From assembly GCF_000372465.1 (NCBI RefSeq), contig NZ_AQUZ01000038.1:18978-82977 (forward strand): a stretch of DNA of 64,000 nt. The letters run 5' to 3'. The position numbers and the translations under genes were made by a program. Under the pieces are notes generated by a model. That model was not told where the DNA came from. It did no database searches and worked only from the letters and a program-made list of their open reading frames with translations. This DNA is from Kribbella catacumbae DSM 19601 (lineage in GTDB: Bacteria; Actinomycetota; Actinomycetes; Propionibacteriales; Kribbellaceae). This document shows, piece after piece, positions 1-9,183 of the stretch (position 1 is its first letter; the number at the start of each line of letters is the position of its first letter).

Positions 1-1
1 G

Positions 2-934
2 GGCAGCGTGTCCAAGGCCGCGGCCTCGATGAGCGTCTCTCAACCGTCGCTCACGGCGCAGCTGCGCCGGATCGAGGCGGCCGTCGGTGGCCAGCTGTTC
101 CAGCGTGGTGTCCGGGGTGTGGTCCCCACCCCGCTCGGCAAGCACATCCTCGGCCGCGCGCGGGTTCTGCTGGCCGACATGGACGACCTGGTCAACAGCA
201 GCTGCAAGTACGTCGACACCGGCGGGCCATTGCGTCTCGGCTCGGTCAACACGGTCACGTTCGTGTCCTGGCTGACCCGGCTGGAGGAGCAACTGGAAGG
301 GCGGGAGATCAAGGCCCAGGTGGACCCGTCGTGCGGAGTACTGACCGATCTCCTGGAAGCCGACGTCCTCGACATCGTCATGCTGATGCTCTGCGACGAG
401 GCCCATGCGCCGCCCTGCCCGGTGGGGATCCAGGAACAGGCCATGGTCGATCCCGAGCCGGTCCTGATCGTGATGGCCGCGGATCACCGGCTGGCCGGCC
501 GGTCCGTGATCAGGCTGACCGACCTCGCCGACGAGACCTGGCTGATGCCGCCGGGTGGCAAGCGGGACGGCAACCTGGCCGCCCTGCGCGCCGCCTGCGA
601 AGCGGTCGGCTTCACGCCGGGATTCCGGTACGACGCGCTCGGCGAGGCCGAAGTCGAGCAGTTCGTCAGCGCGGGCCGCGGCATCGTCACCGCCGCGCCG
701 ACCGTCGGATCGATCCCGAACACCGTGGGTCTGCCGCTGGCCGACCATTCACTCGGACTGCGACGGGTCCTCCGCTGGCGGCCCGAGCGGGTGCCGCCGG
801 AGCTGGTGGACAAGGTCCACCGGGCGTTCACTGGTGCCTACCGCGAGATCCTCGCCAGCCGGATCCCGAACCACCCCTGGTGGCCGGCCACTCCGCACGC
901 TCACCCGGTCATCCACGAGCCATTTCAGGACTGA
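2..934 (+). CDS. LysR family transcriptional regulator, 5' end cut by window
   Basis: DNA-binding regulator of the LysR type. The reading frame is open to the window edge, and the first visible residues (GSVSKAAASM) are the middle of the N-terminal winged helix-turn-helix; the following SQPSLTAQLRRIEAAVG is the recognition helix. The rest is the periplasmic-binding-protein-like effector domain, about 220 residues, with the usual linker after LLADMDDLV. Family members usually have about 300 residues, so only some 15-20 residues are missing upstream. The inducer cannot be told from the sequence and the divergent target gene, if any, is outside the window. The family call is firm; the role is unknown. 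Confidence 0.93.
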   Translation, partial: GSVSKAAASMSVSQPSLTAQLRRIEAAVGGQLFQRGVRGVVPTPLGKHILGRARVLLADMDDLVNSSCKYVDTGGPLRLGSVNTVTFVSWLTRLEEQLEGREIKAQVDPSCGVLTDLLEADVLDIVMLMLCDEAHAPPCPVGIQEQAMVDPEPVLIVMAADHRLAGRSVIRLTDLADETWLMPPGGKRDGNLAALRAACEAVGFTPGFRYDALGEAEVEQFVSAGRGIVTAAPTVGSIPNTVGLPLADHSLGLRRVLRWRPERVPPELVDKVHRAFTGAYREILASRIPNHPWWPATPHAHPVIHEPFQD

Positions 935-981
935 GCGACCAATCCGCCGGCGGAGAACGGGAAGTACAAGTGCAAACCGGA

Positions 982-1200
982 CTAGCGGCCGGTAGCGCCG
1001 TCGATTTGTTCGCGGAGGATGTCGGCGTGGCCGGCGTGGCGGCCGGTTTCCTCGATCATGTGCACCAGTAGCCAGCGCATCGTGGGTGCCTGCCTCTTGC
1101 GGGTGGGGGCGGGCGCGGGCAGCGTCAGGTCGGTGTAGGACTCGATGACCTGGTTGGACTTGCCGACCACCTCCCGGTACGCCGCGACGATGTCGCCTTC
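982..1200 (-). pseudogene. DUF664/DinB-type protein, C-terminal remnant
   Basis: The frame from 1200 down to the stop at 982 encodes about 72 residues ending in RWLLVHMIEETGRHAGHADI and a short tail. That is the typical C-terminus of actinobacterial DUF664 (DinB superfamily) proteins, including the metal-ligand-type histidines. A stop at 1201-1203 closes the frame, and the 100 or so N-terminal residues are not found in any frame upstream. I read this as a decayed gene. A short frame at about 1200-1330 does not match the missing domain. A GTG at 1170 could still give a 62-residue product, but it would lack most of the four-helix bundle. Confidence 0.7.
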
Positions 1201-1445
1201 TCATCCACCGCGGTCTGGGGAGGCCTGACGTCCTTGCGTCCAGGTGACATCCACTGCTCCTTCGTAGGTCGACTCGCGCACCACGGTAACCAGCCCTGCG
1301 AAGGCCGGTCGAACCGGACGGCCTCACGCGGCGTCTCAGAAGGCATACCGGGTTGAAGCGGGCTCGGCGCCGCGGTGGTCATCGGGTCGGGATTCGATCA
1401 GCCGCGGCGACTATCGGGGTGGTTCTGAAATTCTGGGGGAATTTC

Positions 1446-2765
1446 ATGAATGCGGTACAGATGTCGTTGCCGGCTGCGCCCAGCGAGGCGGTGTTGCCGG
1501 AGGTCCTGCCTTGGCGAAGGCGGGTTTTGAAGCATCCGCGGTTGATGCAGAGCAATCGGTTGGCCTCCTTCGTGCTGCTGGCCAACGTGGCGATGTTCGG
1601 GTGGGGAGTGGGGAATCACTGGTGGACCGAGGTCGCCAACCTCGCACTGGTAGCCCAGGGCAACTTCGCGCTGGGAATCCTGATCCGCCAGCAGTTCTTC
1701 GTGAATGGCCTTTCCCAGCTGGTGATGAAGGTGCCCAAGTCTTGGCCGCTGCGGCTGCGATGGGCGTTGGCGAAGGGCTACCACCTGGGCGGGTTGCACG
1801 TCGGTGGTGCCGCGTGCGGGACCTTGTGGTTCCTTGGACTCACCGTCGTCGCGACCGGCGAGGTGGGCTTGGGACTGCTCCTCGTGTACTACGTCCAAGC
1901 GCTTCTGCTACTGGGAATCGTGATGACTGCTCGGCCAAGCTTGCGGGTCAAGCGGCACGACCTGTTCGAGCGGGTTCACCGGTTCGGCGGGTGGGCACTG
2001 TCGGCCTTGTTCTGGATCGGCGCGGTACTGCTCGTGGACGAGCGGCGTGGCTCCGAGTCGTTGCCTGAGGCAATGGTCGGTACGCCGACGGTGTGGGTGC
2101 TCGTCCTGACGACGATCAGCTCACTGGTGCCGTGGATGTTGCTGCGGCGGATCCCGATCGAGGTAGTGCGGCCGTCTTCGCATGTCGCGCTGGTGCGGAG
2201 CGGTCGCAGTACGCCGATGGCCGGGTCGACGCGGTCGATCTCGCGGCATCCGTTGCGGCAGTGGCACAGCTTCGCGGTGATCCCGACGCCCGGTGCACCC
2301 GGGTTCCGGATGGCGGTGTCGCGGGCCGGCGACTGGACCGGGGAGTTCATCGACGATCCGCCGTCGCACGTGTGGGTACGAGGCGTCGCGACCGCGGGTA
2401 TGGCCAACTACGGCACGGTCTTTCGCCGAGTGGTCTATGTGGTCACTGGAAGCGGGATCGGACCCGTACTCGCGCACGTCCTGGCCGCGCGCGTGCCGCA
2501 CAAGCTGGTGTGGGTGACGCGTGACCCGGTGAAGACCTACGGGCGCGAACTGGTCGACGAGATCCTGGCCGCCCAGCCCGACACCCAGATCTGGGACACC
2601 GACGCGCACGGCAAGCCCGACATGGTGAAGCTGGCCTACTCGGCGTACGCGTCCTCAGGTGCGGAGGCCGTCATCTGCGTGTCGAACAAGAAGGTGACGT
2701 GGTCGGTGGTGCACGGGATGGAGCGGCTTGGCATCCCTGCACTCGGCCCGATCTGGGACTCCTGA
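1446..2765 (+). CDS. Six-TM flavoprotein, ferric-reductase/TmpA-like
   Basis: Integral membrane protein of 439 residues. The first half has about six hydrophobic segments with paired histidines (GYHLGGLHVGG and RVHRFGG) that could ligate haem as in ferric reductases. The second half is a cytoplasmic NAD(P)H/FAD reductase-like domain; VVYVVTGSGIGPVLAHVLA is the nucleotide-binding loop. The overall layout recalls the fungal TmpA transmembrane flavoprotein and its bacterial relatives, often found beside adenylating enzymes; no such partner is next to it here. I chose ATG 1446, preceded by GGGGGA, over an upstream in-frame start at 1353 because similarity-like sequence begins only there. A single-gene unit ending at a hairpin. 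Confidence 0.75.
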   Translation: MNAVQMSLPAAPSEAVLPEVLPWRRRVLKHPRLMQSNRLASFVLLANVAMFGWGVGNHWWTEVANLALVAQGNFALGILIRQQFFVNGLSQLVMKVPKSWPLRLRWALAKGYHLGGLHVGGAACGTLWFLGLTVVATGEVGLGLLLVYYVQALLLLGIVMTARPSLRVKRHDLFERVHRFGGWALSALFWIGAVLLVDERRGSESLPEAMVGTPTVWVLVLTTISSLVPWMLLRRIPIEVVRPSSHVALVRSGRSTPMAGSTRSISRHPLRQWHSFAVIPTPGAPGFRMAVSRAGDWTGEFIDDPPSHVWVRGVATAGMANYGTVFRRVVYVVTGSGIGPVLAHVLAARVPHKLVWVTRDPVKTYGRELVDEILAAQPDTQIWDTDAHGKPDMVKLAYSAYASSGAEAVICVSNKKVTWSVVHGMERLGIPALGPIWDS

Positions 2766-2785
2766 ACCAACGCCCAGCGACCGAT

Positions 2786-2805
2786 GGCCAGCGGGCATGC
2801 TGGCC
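2786..2805. terminator. Hairpin between convergent genes
   Basis: Perfect 7-bp stem GGCCAGC/GCTGGCC with a 6-nt loop lies 21 bases after the flavoprotein stop and 20 bases from the stop of the converging lipoprotein gene. No T-tract follows, which is usual in high-GC actinomycetes. It may serve both strands. Confidence 0.55.
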
Positions 2806-2824
2806 TGTCGGACTGGGTGGCAGG

Positions 2825-3331
2825 TCAGTAGCTGGGTAGTTGTAGGCGGAGTCTGATGAGTTGGGCGTCGCTGGCCCCGCAGGCGGGTGGGGGTTCGACC
2901 TCGGCGGCGCTCTTGATTCGCGTGGTGGCGTCGTACCAGGAGATGCTCGAGGCGACGCAGAAGGCCAGGCTGTCCGCGTTCTCGGCGATCGATGGCGGCC
3001 AGACATTGTTGTCCAGGACCGTCAGAAAGCGATGCTCCGCCGCCACGATCAAGGCGGCATCCTGCCTCAGAGTCTCGACCGACGCCAAGGCCTTCCAGTC
3101 CGCGTCGAACTTGGCGAGAGCGGAGTTGCGCGGCCTAACAGCAGCGAGGTACGCCGTGGCGGCCTGCTCGACGGTCAATGGCGGCAGGCTCGGCCGCGGT
3201 ACCGGCGTAGTCACCACCGGCGTCGAGGTCGGCTGTACCGGAGGAGTAACCAGGTCCTCCGTGGCGCCGTCGCCACTACAGCCGGCCGACAGCATCACCA
3301 GCGCAACGACGGCTGCGGCCCTGACGCCCAT
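2825..3331 (-). CDS. Putative lipoprotein, unknown function
   Basis: 168-residue exported protein. The N-terminus (MGVRAAAVVALVMLSAGC) is a short lipoprotein signal with lipobox LSAGC, so the mature protein would start at Cys18 and be anchored to the outer face of the membrane. A proline/threonine-rich linker (residues about 25-55) precedes a helical domain of about 110 residues that holds two cysteines (CVASS and CGAS) that could form a disulfide. No family was recognised. It stands alone: its 3' end converges on the flavoprotein gene and a hairpin isolates it from the upstream cupin gene. Confidence 0.7.
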   Translation of the reverse strand: MGVRAAAVVALVMLSAGCSGDGATEDLVTPPVQPTSTPVVTTPVPRPSLPPLTVEQAATAYLAAVRPRNSALAKFDADWKALASVETLRQDAALIVAAEHRFLTVLDNNVWPPSIAENADSLAFCVASSISWYDATTRIKSAAEVEPPPACGASDAQLIRLRLQLPSY

Positions 3332-3415
3332 CGCGGCCCCCGTTCGGAGGTGTGAATCCCCTCAGTCTAGTTGAGTTGCCGCGGCAGAGCTGGGAAATCT
3401 GTGGACGAACGCTGT

Positions 3416-3460
3416 TTGTGGGGCCACTGGCGCGCTACAAGGGCGCCAGCGTCCCCACAA
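3416..3460 (-). terminator. Long hairpin downstream of cupin gene
   Basis: Arms 3416-3433 and 3443-3460 pair at 16 of 18 positions around a 9-nt loop. It begins 12 bases after the stop of the minus-strand cupin gene and separates it from the lipoprotein gene. Stem strength and position suit an intrinsic terminator without a U-tract. Confidence 0.6.
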
Positions 3461-3472
3461 GGCGCTAGTGAG

Positions 3473-3826
3473 CTACGCGGGCTTGGCGTAGCCTGCGACG
3501 CCGGTGTCCATGATCACGCAAGCTTCATCGCCGGTGGTCCAGGCGTCGTGTCCGGGATCGATGTCGACGACATCGCCGGCGGCGACGCTGAGTTCGTGGC
3601 CGTCGTCGAAGCGGATGGTCATCTGCCCGGAAAGGACCAGGCCGGTGTGATGGGCCTGGCAGGAGTCGGTACCGGCGAGCGGCTTGACGTCGTCGGACCA
3701 GCGCCAGCCCGGCTCGAAGACACCGCGGCCGAGAGTGAAGTCGCCGAGAGTGACCACGTCCATATGCCCGTGATCCTTGAAGGGCCGCCGCTCGTGCGGG
3801 GCATCGATGCTCTGCTTGTCGGACAT
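3473..3826 (-). CDS. Small cupin-domain protein
   Basis: 117-residue single-domain cupin. The sequence HHTGLVLSGQMTIRFDDG followed by AAGDVVDIDPGHDAW is the two-motif cupin core (metal-binding histidines of motif 1, then the G-D-x6-PxxH turn of motif 2). Such small cupins bind a metal and act as simple enzymes or sensors of small acids or sugars; the substrate is not evident. The ATG at 3826 follows a purine-rich GGGGAGAGGGAG. The gene is monocistronic, ended by the hairpin at 3416-3460. Confidence 0.8.
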   Translation of the reverse strand: MSDKQSIDAPHERRPFKDHGHMDVVTLGDFTLGRGVFEPGWRWSDDVKPLAGTDSCQAHHTGLVLSGQMTIRFDDGHELSVAAGDVVDIDPGHDAWTTGDEACVIMDTGVAGYAKPA

Positions 3827-3937
3827 GGTCTCTCCCTCTCCCCCTGGGCAGCATCCCCCGCCCGGATCAATTCAATGACTCACTTGAATAGAACGCCGGT
3901 ACCACGAGCGTTGTCAAGGAAGCACAATCCGGCATCG

Positions 3938-6900
3938 TCACGTGGTCGGTCTGACCGAAATGTCCCGCCCGTTGACGCGGACAGTCACTTTGCGGGTGTG
4001 GCCGGCGAGGTCCGCGACGATCTCGTAGTTCGTGACCTTGCCGTCTTTCCAGGAGCAACTGACCAGGTACCCGCCGCGCGCCCGCAGACCGCTGAAGGAT
4101 CCCTTCTTCTGCCACGCGTCGGGGCAGGCCGGCAACAGATGGATGACGCCTTGATGGCTTTGGAGCAGCATCTCGGTCACGGCACCGGTGATGCCGAAGT
4201 TTCCGTCCAGCTGGAAGGGCGGATGGTTGCAGAACAGGTTCGGCAGTGTGTTGTAGGTGAGGAGACCTCGCAGCATGATCCCGGCTCGCGTGGCGTCACC
4301 GAGCCTGGCGAACAAGGCCGCCCGCCACGGCCAGGTCCAGGACCGGCGGCTGTCCCCGGAGACGGTTTCAGCTGTGAACGGTACGCCGGCCTTCTCGCCG
4401 CACCGGGCCTTGAGGGACACCAGAGCCGCCTCGGCGAATTCGGGTGTCTGCTTGGTGATCTGGCGGCCCGGATAGACGGCGAACAGGTGCGAGGTGTGCC
4501 GGTGAATGTCATCCGGATCGTCGAGGTCCTCCTGCCACTCCTGCAGCTGCCCCCAGCGTCCGACCTTGTTGGGTGCCAGCCTTTCCTGCAGGTCGATGAT
4601 TCTGGCCCGGTACGCCGGGTCGGATCCGAGGACGGCCTGGCAGTCGAGGTAGTTCTGGAAGAGGTCCCAGATGATCTGCTGGTCGTACATCACGCCGTCT
4701 TCGCGCGGACCGTGCTCCGGTGACCAGCCGTCGGGTGAGACGAGCAGACCGTCCGCCCGCTCGACCAGGCGGTCCTCCCAGAACTCGCAGATCTCCTTGA
4801 TCATCGGATAGGCGATCGTGCGCAGGTAGACCTTGTCCTGGGTGAAGGCGAAGTGTTCGTACAGATGCTGCGCGTACCAGGCGCTGGCGACGGTGTTCCA
4901 CTCCCAGCCGTTGCCGCCGAAGATGCTCTGACTGGTCCGGGCGGTCCAGCCGCGAGTGCTCTGACCGAACGCGTTGCGGGTGGCCACTCTGCTGGGCACC
5001 GCGACCTGCCGGACGAAGTTGACCAGAGCCAGGTGGCTCTCGGACAGGTTGGCCGTCTCGGCCCCCCAGTAGTTCATCTGGACATTGATGTTCGTGTGAT
5101 AGTCCGAGGCCCAGGCCGGACTGTTGCTGTTGTTCCAGAGTCCCTGGAGGTTGGCGGGCAGCCCGTTCGGGCGGGATGAACTGAGCAGCAGGTAGCGACC
5201 GTAGTCGTACATGGTCTGCTCGAGAACGGGATCGGCCGCTCCAGCGGCATAGCGTCGCAGCCGCACGGCCGTCGGGAGGGCGGCGGCCGCCTCGTCTGTC
5301 TTGCCCCAATCCACCGAGACGCGCGACATGATCGCCTTCACCTCCGCAGCGTGCGCCTCGCGGAGTACGTCGTACGAACTCGACGCCGCGGCATCGATGG
5401 CGCCCGCGATGCGCGGCTGCGGGTCGGGTCCACGCCATCCCGCCGACGCATCCAGCGCATAGTTCGTTCGCGCGTCAAGTACCAGGGTGAGGGTCTTGCA
5501 CCCCGCGAAGACCAACTTCGCGCCCTCGGCCCGTACTTCGCCGTCGGCCTCGATGACCTTGACCGCGCAGGCGTGCTTGAGTCCATTGCCCAGTACGCCG
5601 CTGAACCCGAGCTGGCCCTTCGCCGCGTCGGCCGTCGTGGGCGCGCCCGCTTGTGCAGAGGTCAGCGCGATCGAACCGGAGAGGCCGGCCGGATTGTCGG
5701 TGCGGTAGCGGATCAGCATGACGTCAGCCGACCGGCCGGCGAATGCTTCGCGGAGTACCCGGCGGCCCGGTGCGCCGTACCTGGTGAGGTGGATGCCGGT
5801 GGCCGGATCGAGAGCTCGCCGGTAGTCCACCACGGCGTTCAGCGTGCGCGAGTCGAAGCCGTTCCCCAGCAGAGCTACCTGGAATGCACTGTCAGGTGAA
5901 GAGGTGACCCGATAGGCGCTGTAGGCGGTGGTGTTGGAGATGGTGAAGGTTTTCGTTTCGCCTGGCGACGTCCAGGGCGTGTCCGGACCGCGGGAATCGA
6001 GGGTGGCCCAGGTGTGTCCGTCCGACGTGGCCTGCAGCTCCCATCGTTTCGGAGCGCCGGCCGGCGACGCGGTAATCGCGTACGAGGTGACGACGACCTT
6101 CCGGGTGAGCTCGGCCTGCCACCTCACACCCCTGTCAGGAGAGCTGAGGTAGAGCTGACCGCGGCCACTGAGGTCGACCCCGGCGAGCCCGATCTCGGCG
6201 ACCTGGAAGTGACTCACGCCAGGCTTGGGGACGAAGCTGAAGCGGAAGAAGCGGTAGGCGGTCGTGTTGGTGAAAGAGAACTCCTTGGTCTGGAACCGGT
6301 TCTCGAACGGCGCCGCAAGGGATCTGGTGTCGAGGGTGACCCACGACCCGCCATCGTCCGAACCCGCCAGAACCCACTGCTGCGGATCGCGGCTCGGCAC
6401 ATCATTGGCACTCGTGAGCTGGTACTGCGTGACCACCTGGGGGTCCGGGAGCTCGACCTGCCACAGCACCGTCGTCGGCGGCCCATCGATACACCACTTC
6501 GTCCGCGAGTCGCCGTCGATGCTCTGATCGACTGTCTCGTTCGAGGAGGTTTGGTAAGGCCCGCCGGGACTGGTGACCTTCGGACGGCCGGCGAAGGCAA
6601 CAGAGAGCAGCCCGAAGTCACGGTAGGAGCCGAAGCCGGTCATGCTGGTGTCGAAGACATTGTCGGGCTGGCCGGCCAGCGCGTTGTCGTAGTCGTTGCG
6701 GCCGCCCCAGAGGCTCTGCTCGTTGAACTGGATCCGATCCTCGTCGGGGTCGCCGAACAGCATCCCCCCGAGGCGGCCGTTGCCGATCGGGAGCGCCTCT
6801 GCCTCCCACCCGGACGCGGGCACCGAGTACCACAACGCTTTCCGGGACAGCGATGGCCAGTTCAGGCCGGCAGACGTTGCGGTGGTTCCGTACGCCGGCG

Positions 6901-7021
6901 TGCCTCGAACGGCCGCGGCCGTTCCACTCGTCAGTTCACCCACGAGCGGCGTGAGTGCGAGAGCACCGCCGATCTTGAGAATCGATCTCCTGTCCGGGGC
7001 GGAATTTTCCTCGAGCGACAA
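3938..7021 (-). CDS. GH95 alpha-L-fucosidase-type glycoside hydrolase with F5/8C inserts, Tat-exported
   Basis: Secreted glycosidase of 1027 residues. RRSILK at residues 11-16 and the following hydrophobic stretch are a Tat signal. The GH95 N-terminal beta-sandwich begins with LWYSVPASGWEAEALPIGNG. The (alpha/alpha)6 barrel carries the family landmarks: LWNNSNSPAWASDYHTNIN, a catalytic-region SPEHGPREDG, and DGNFGITGAVTEMLLQS. GH95 enzymes of about 780 residues cleave alpha-1,2-L-fucosides (some L-galactosides). The extra 250 residues are two discoidin-like (F5/8 type C) segments at about 150-260 and 290-380, inside the N-terminal domain, likely for binding carbohydrate. The start is TTG 7021 after GGAGGGG. 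Monocistronic; a candidate operator lies upstream. Confidence 0.9.
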   Translation of the reverse strand: MSLEENSAPDRRSILKIGGALALTPLVGELTSGTAAAVRGTPAYGTTATSAGLNWPSLSRKALWYSVPASGWEAEALPIGNGRLGGMLFGDPDEDRIQFNEQSLWGGRNDYDNALAGQPDNVFDTSMTGFGSYRDFGLLSVAFAGRPKVTSPGGPYQTSSNETVDQSIDGDSRTKWCIDGPPTTVLWQVELPDPQVVTQYQLTSANDVPSRDPQQWVLAGSDDGGSWVTLDTRSLAAPFENRFQTKEFSFTNTTAYRFFRFSFVPKPGVSHFQVAEIGLAGVDLSGRGQLYLSSPDRGVRWQAELTRKVVVTSYAITASPAGAPKRWELQATSDGHTWATLDSRGPDTPWTSPGETKTFTISNTTAYSAYRVTSSPDSAFQVALLGNGFDSRTLNAVVDYRRALDPATGIHLTRYGAPGRRVLREAFAGRSADVMLIRYRTDNPAGLSGSIALTSAQAGAPTTADAAKGQLGFSGVLGNGLKHACAVKVIEADGEVRAEGAKLVFAGCKTLTLVLDARTNYALDASAGWRGPDPQPRIAGAIDAAASSSYDVLREAHAAEVKAIMSRVSVDWGKTDEAAAALPTAVRLRRYAAGAADPVLEQTMYDYGRYLLLSSSRPNGLPANLQGLWNNSNSPAWASDYHTNINVQMNYWGAETANLSESHLALVNFVRQVAVPSRVATRNAFGQSTRGWTARTSQSIFGGNGWEWNTVASAWYAQHLYEHFAFTQDKVYLRTIAYPMIKEICEFWEDRLVERADGLLVSPDGWSPEHGPREDGVMYDQQIIWDLFQNYLDCQAVLGSDPAYRARIIDLQERLAPNKVGRWGQLQEWQEDLDDPDDIHRHTSHLFAVYPGRQITKQTPEFAEAALVSLKARCGEKAGVPFTAETVSGDSRRSWTWPWRAALFARLGDATRAGIMLRGLLTYNTLPNLFCNHPPFQLDGNFGITGAVTEMLLQSHQGVIHLLPACPDAWQKKGSFSGLRARGGYLVSCSWKDGKVTNYEIVADLAGHTRKVTVRVNGRDISVRPTT

Positions 7022-7143
7022 GTTGTCCCCTCCGACGGGAGTTGGTCACGGGCGGCGGCCTTCAAATCCAATACGATATAGGAACCTTGAAGGCAGTCGT
7101 GACCGATGTCAAGAGCGGCCGGAGGGCTTGTTGACGCCGGCTT
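7022..7143 (-). promoter_or_regulatory. Promoter region of GH95 gene with inverted repeat
   Basis: The 122-bp gap between the GH95 start and the acyl-CoA dehydrogenase stop is AT-richer than its surroundings. It holds an 8-bp inverted repeat GCCTTCAA (7058-7065) / TTGAAGGC (7087-7094) around the sequence ATACGATATA, and on the minus strand a TTGACA at 7107-7112. The palindrome is a candidate regulator site; no regulator gene is adjacent. Confidence 0.4.
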
Positions 7144-9078
7144 TCAGCGGTAGCGACGGGACTGGTTGGGAGCTTTCGATTCGCCGGGTTGCCAGCCGGC
7201 GATCCAGGGGCCGGTGCCTTCGGACTGGTCGAGTACGCCGGCTTCGAGCCAGTCGTACCTTCCGTCCAGCAGCTGATCCGCAATTCGGCGATCGCTGTCG
7301 TCGGTGTTCGACCACAGCTGGTCGAACAGGCGGTCCACCCGCAACCGTGCCTGCTCGCAGAACACCCCAGCCAGCTCGTACGCCGAATCGCCTTGCGCCG
7401 GATCGTCGGTCCGCAGCATCTCGGCCCGTGAACAGCAGGCCGCCATCACGAACAGCTCCGCGCCGATATCCACGATCCGGGCCAGGAATCCCTGCCGGTA
7501 CTCGAGTTTGGCCTGCCAGCGGCTCATCCCGTAGAACGTCTGCCGGGCGAGCCGCCGCGACGCGCGTTCGACGTACCGCAGATGATTGGCGAGCGGTCCG
7601 AACTCGGAGTACGACGTCGGCACGGTTCCCTTGCCGACGGCAAGTTGTGGCAGCCATTTCGCGTAGAACCCGCCGGCCTTCACGGCCGCTCTGGCCTTGG
7701 CCCGCAGGTCCGCGTCGACCGAGGCGAGGTCGCCGGCCGCGGCCAGGTGCGCGTCGACCGCCTCCCGGGCGATCAGCAGATGCATGATCTCGGTCGAGCC
7801 CTCGAAGATCCGGTTGATCCGCAGGTCCCGCAGGATCTGCTCCGCCGGTACGGCGCGTTCGCCGCGAGCCGCGAGCGAGTCGGCGGTCTCGTACCCTCGT
7901 CCGCCGCGGATCTGGACCAGCTCGTCAGCAACCTTCCAGGCCATCTCGCTGGACCACAGCTTGGCCAACGCGGCCTCGATCCGGATGTCCTTGCTCCCCG
8001 CATCGGCCAACTGGGCCGACAGTTCGAGCACCGCCTCGAGGGCGAAGGTGGTCGCCGCCATGAACGAGAGCTTCTCGGCCACGGCACCGTGCTTGCCGAC
8101 CGGACGACCCCACTGGACGCGTTCGGCCGACCATTCGCGGGCGATCTTGAGGCACCACTTGCCCGCCGCCGCGCACAGGGCAGGGATGGACAGTCGCCCG
8201 GTGTTCAACGTCGTCAGCGCGATCCGCAGGCCGTCGCCCTCCCGGCCCAAGCGGTTCGCGGCCGGCACCCGGACCTGATGGAACCGGGTCACGCCGTTCT
8301 CGATCCCTCGCAAGCCCATGAACGCGTTCCGGTTCTCCACCGTGATCCCTGGCGAGTCGGCCTCGACCACGAACGCGGTGATGCCGCCGCGTTCGCCATC
8401 GCGCTTGGGTACCCGCGCCATCACCACGACGAGTTCGGCGATCACGCCGTTCGTGGTCCACAGCTTCACGCCGTCCAGCAAGTACGCCTCGCCGTCTTCG
8501 GTCGGGGTCGCCGTCGACGCCATCCGCGCCGGGTCGGAGCCGACATCGGGCTCGGTGAGCAGGAACGCCGTCACCGCCCCAGCCGCACACCGCGGCAAGA
8601 ACTGTTGCTTCTGCTCATCGGTGCCGAACTGCTTCACCGGCTCCGGTACGCCGATCGACTGGTGCGCGGACACCAGTGCACCGAGGGTCGGGTGCACCGA
8701 ACCGATCAGCATCAGCGCGCGTCCGTAGTACGCCATCGACAGCCCGAGACCGCCGTACTCGAGCGGGATCTTCAGGCCGAACACGCCCAGCTCCGCGAAT
8801 CCACGCAGGTACTCGTCGGGGACACGGGCCTCGCGTTCGATCAGGAGTCCGTCGAGCGTTGCGCAGTACTCCGCCAGCCGGCCGAGGAACTCCTCCCCGC
8901 GGACGGCGTCATCGACCGCGGCTCGCGGATGCGGATGGATCAGCGACAGCTGGAAATCGCCCAGATACAGCTGTTTGGCGAAACTCGGCCGCTCCCACAC
9001 CGTCTCCCGCGCCGCCTCGGCGGTCTCCCGGGCTTCCCGCTCATCGACATCCCGTACTACCTGCTCGTCGGTGGTCAC
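7144..9078 (-). CDS. Acyl-CoA dehydrogenase family protein
   Basis: 644-residue flavoenzyme that would oxidise an acyl-CoA to the trans-2-enoyl-CoA in fatty-acid or branched-chain degradation. The helical N-terminal domain leads into the substrate/FAD region ending in FLLTEPDVGSD, then LDGVKLWTTNG, and the C-terminal helical domain with RGGRGYETADSLAARGERAV and ILRDLRINRIFEGSTEIMHL. An additional C-terminal part of about 200 residues makes it longer than the 380-residue classic enzymes and resembles the ACAD9/very-long-chain group. GTG start at 9078 after AAGGGGT. It is alone, with its promoter facing a small acidic gene. Confidence 0.9.
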   Translation of the reverse strand: MTTDEQVVRDVDEREARETAEAARETVWERPSFAKQLYLGDFQLSLIHPHPRAAVDDAVRGEEFLGRLAEYCATLDGLLIEREARVPDEYLRGFAELGVFGLKIPLEYGGLGLSMAYYGRALMLIGSVHPTLGALVSAHQSIGVPEPVKQFGTDEQKQQFLPRCAAGAVTAFLLTEPDVGSDPARMASTATPTEDGEAYLLDGVKLWTTNGVIAELVVVMARVPKRDGERGGITAFVVEADSPGITVENRNAFMGLRGIENGVTRFHQVRVPAANRLGREGDGLRIALTTLNTGRLSIPALCAAAGKWCLKIAREWSAERVQWGRPVGKHGAVAEKLSFMAATTFALEAVLELSAQLADAGSKDIRIEAALAKLWSSEMAWKVADELVQIRGGRGYETADSLAARGERAVPAEQILRDLRINRIFEGSTEIMHLLIAREAVDAHLAAAGDLASVDADLRAKARAAVKAGGFYAKWLPQLAVGKGTVPTSYSEFGPLANHLRYVERASRRLARQTFYGMSRWQAKLEYRQGFLARIVDIGAELFVMAACCSRAEMLRTDDPAQGDSAYELAGVFCEQARLRVDRLFDQLWSNTDDSDRRIADQLLDGRYDWLEAGVLDQSEGTGPWIAGWQPGESKAPNQSRRYR

Positions 9079-9183
9079 GCCGTACCCCTTCCTGGTCGGC
9101 TTTGCTACTCACCAGTCTTACTCCTAAGTAGTGCGTTTACCACTGGGGAACTGGTACAGGTCAGCTCAGCTCTGGAGGCGATG
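9079..9183. promoter_or_regulatory. Divergent promoter region, possible regulator site
   Basis: The 105 bp between the acyl-CoA dehydrogenase start and the divergent small gene contain CTACTCACCAGTCTTACTCC at 9107-9126, with half-symmetry ACT-cacc-AGT. Similar sequences are common TetR-type sites before acyl-CoA dehydrogenase genes, but the symmetry here is weak and this is only a suggestion. Confidence 0.25.
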
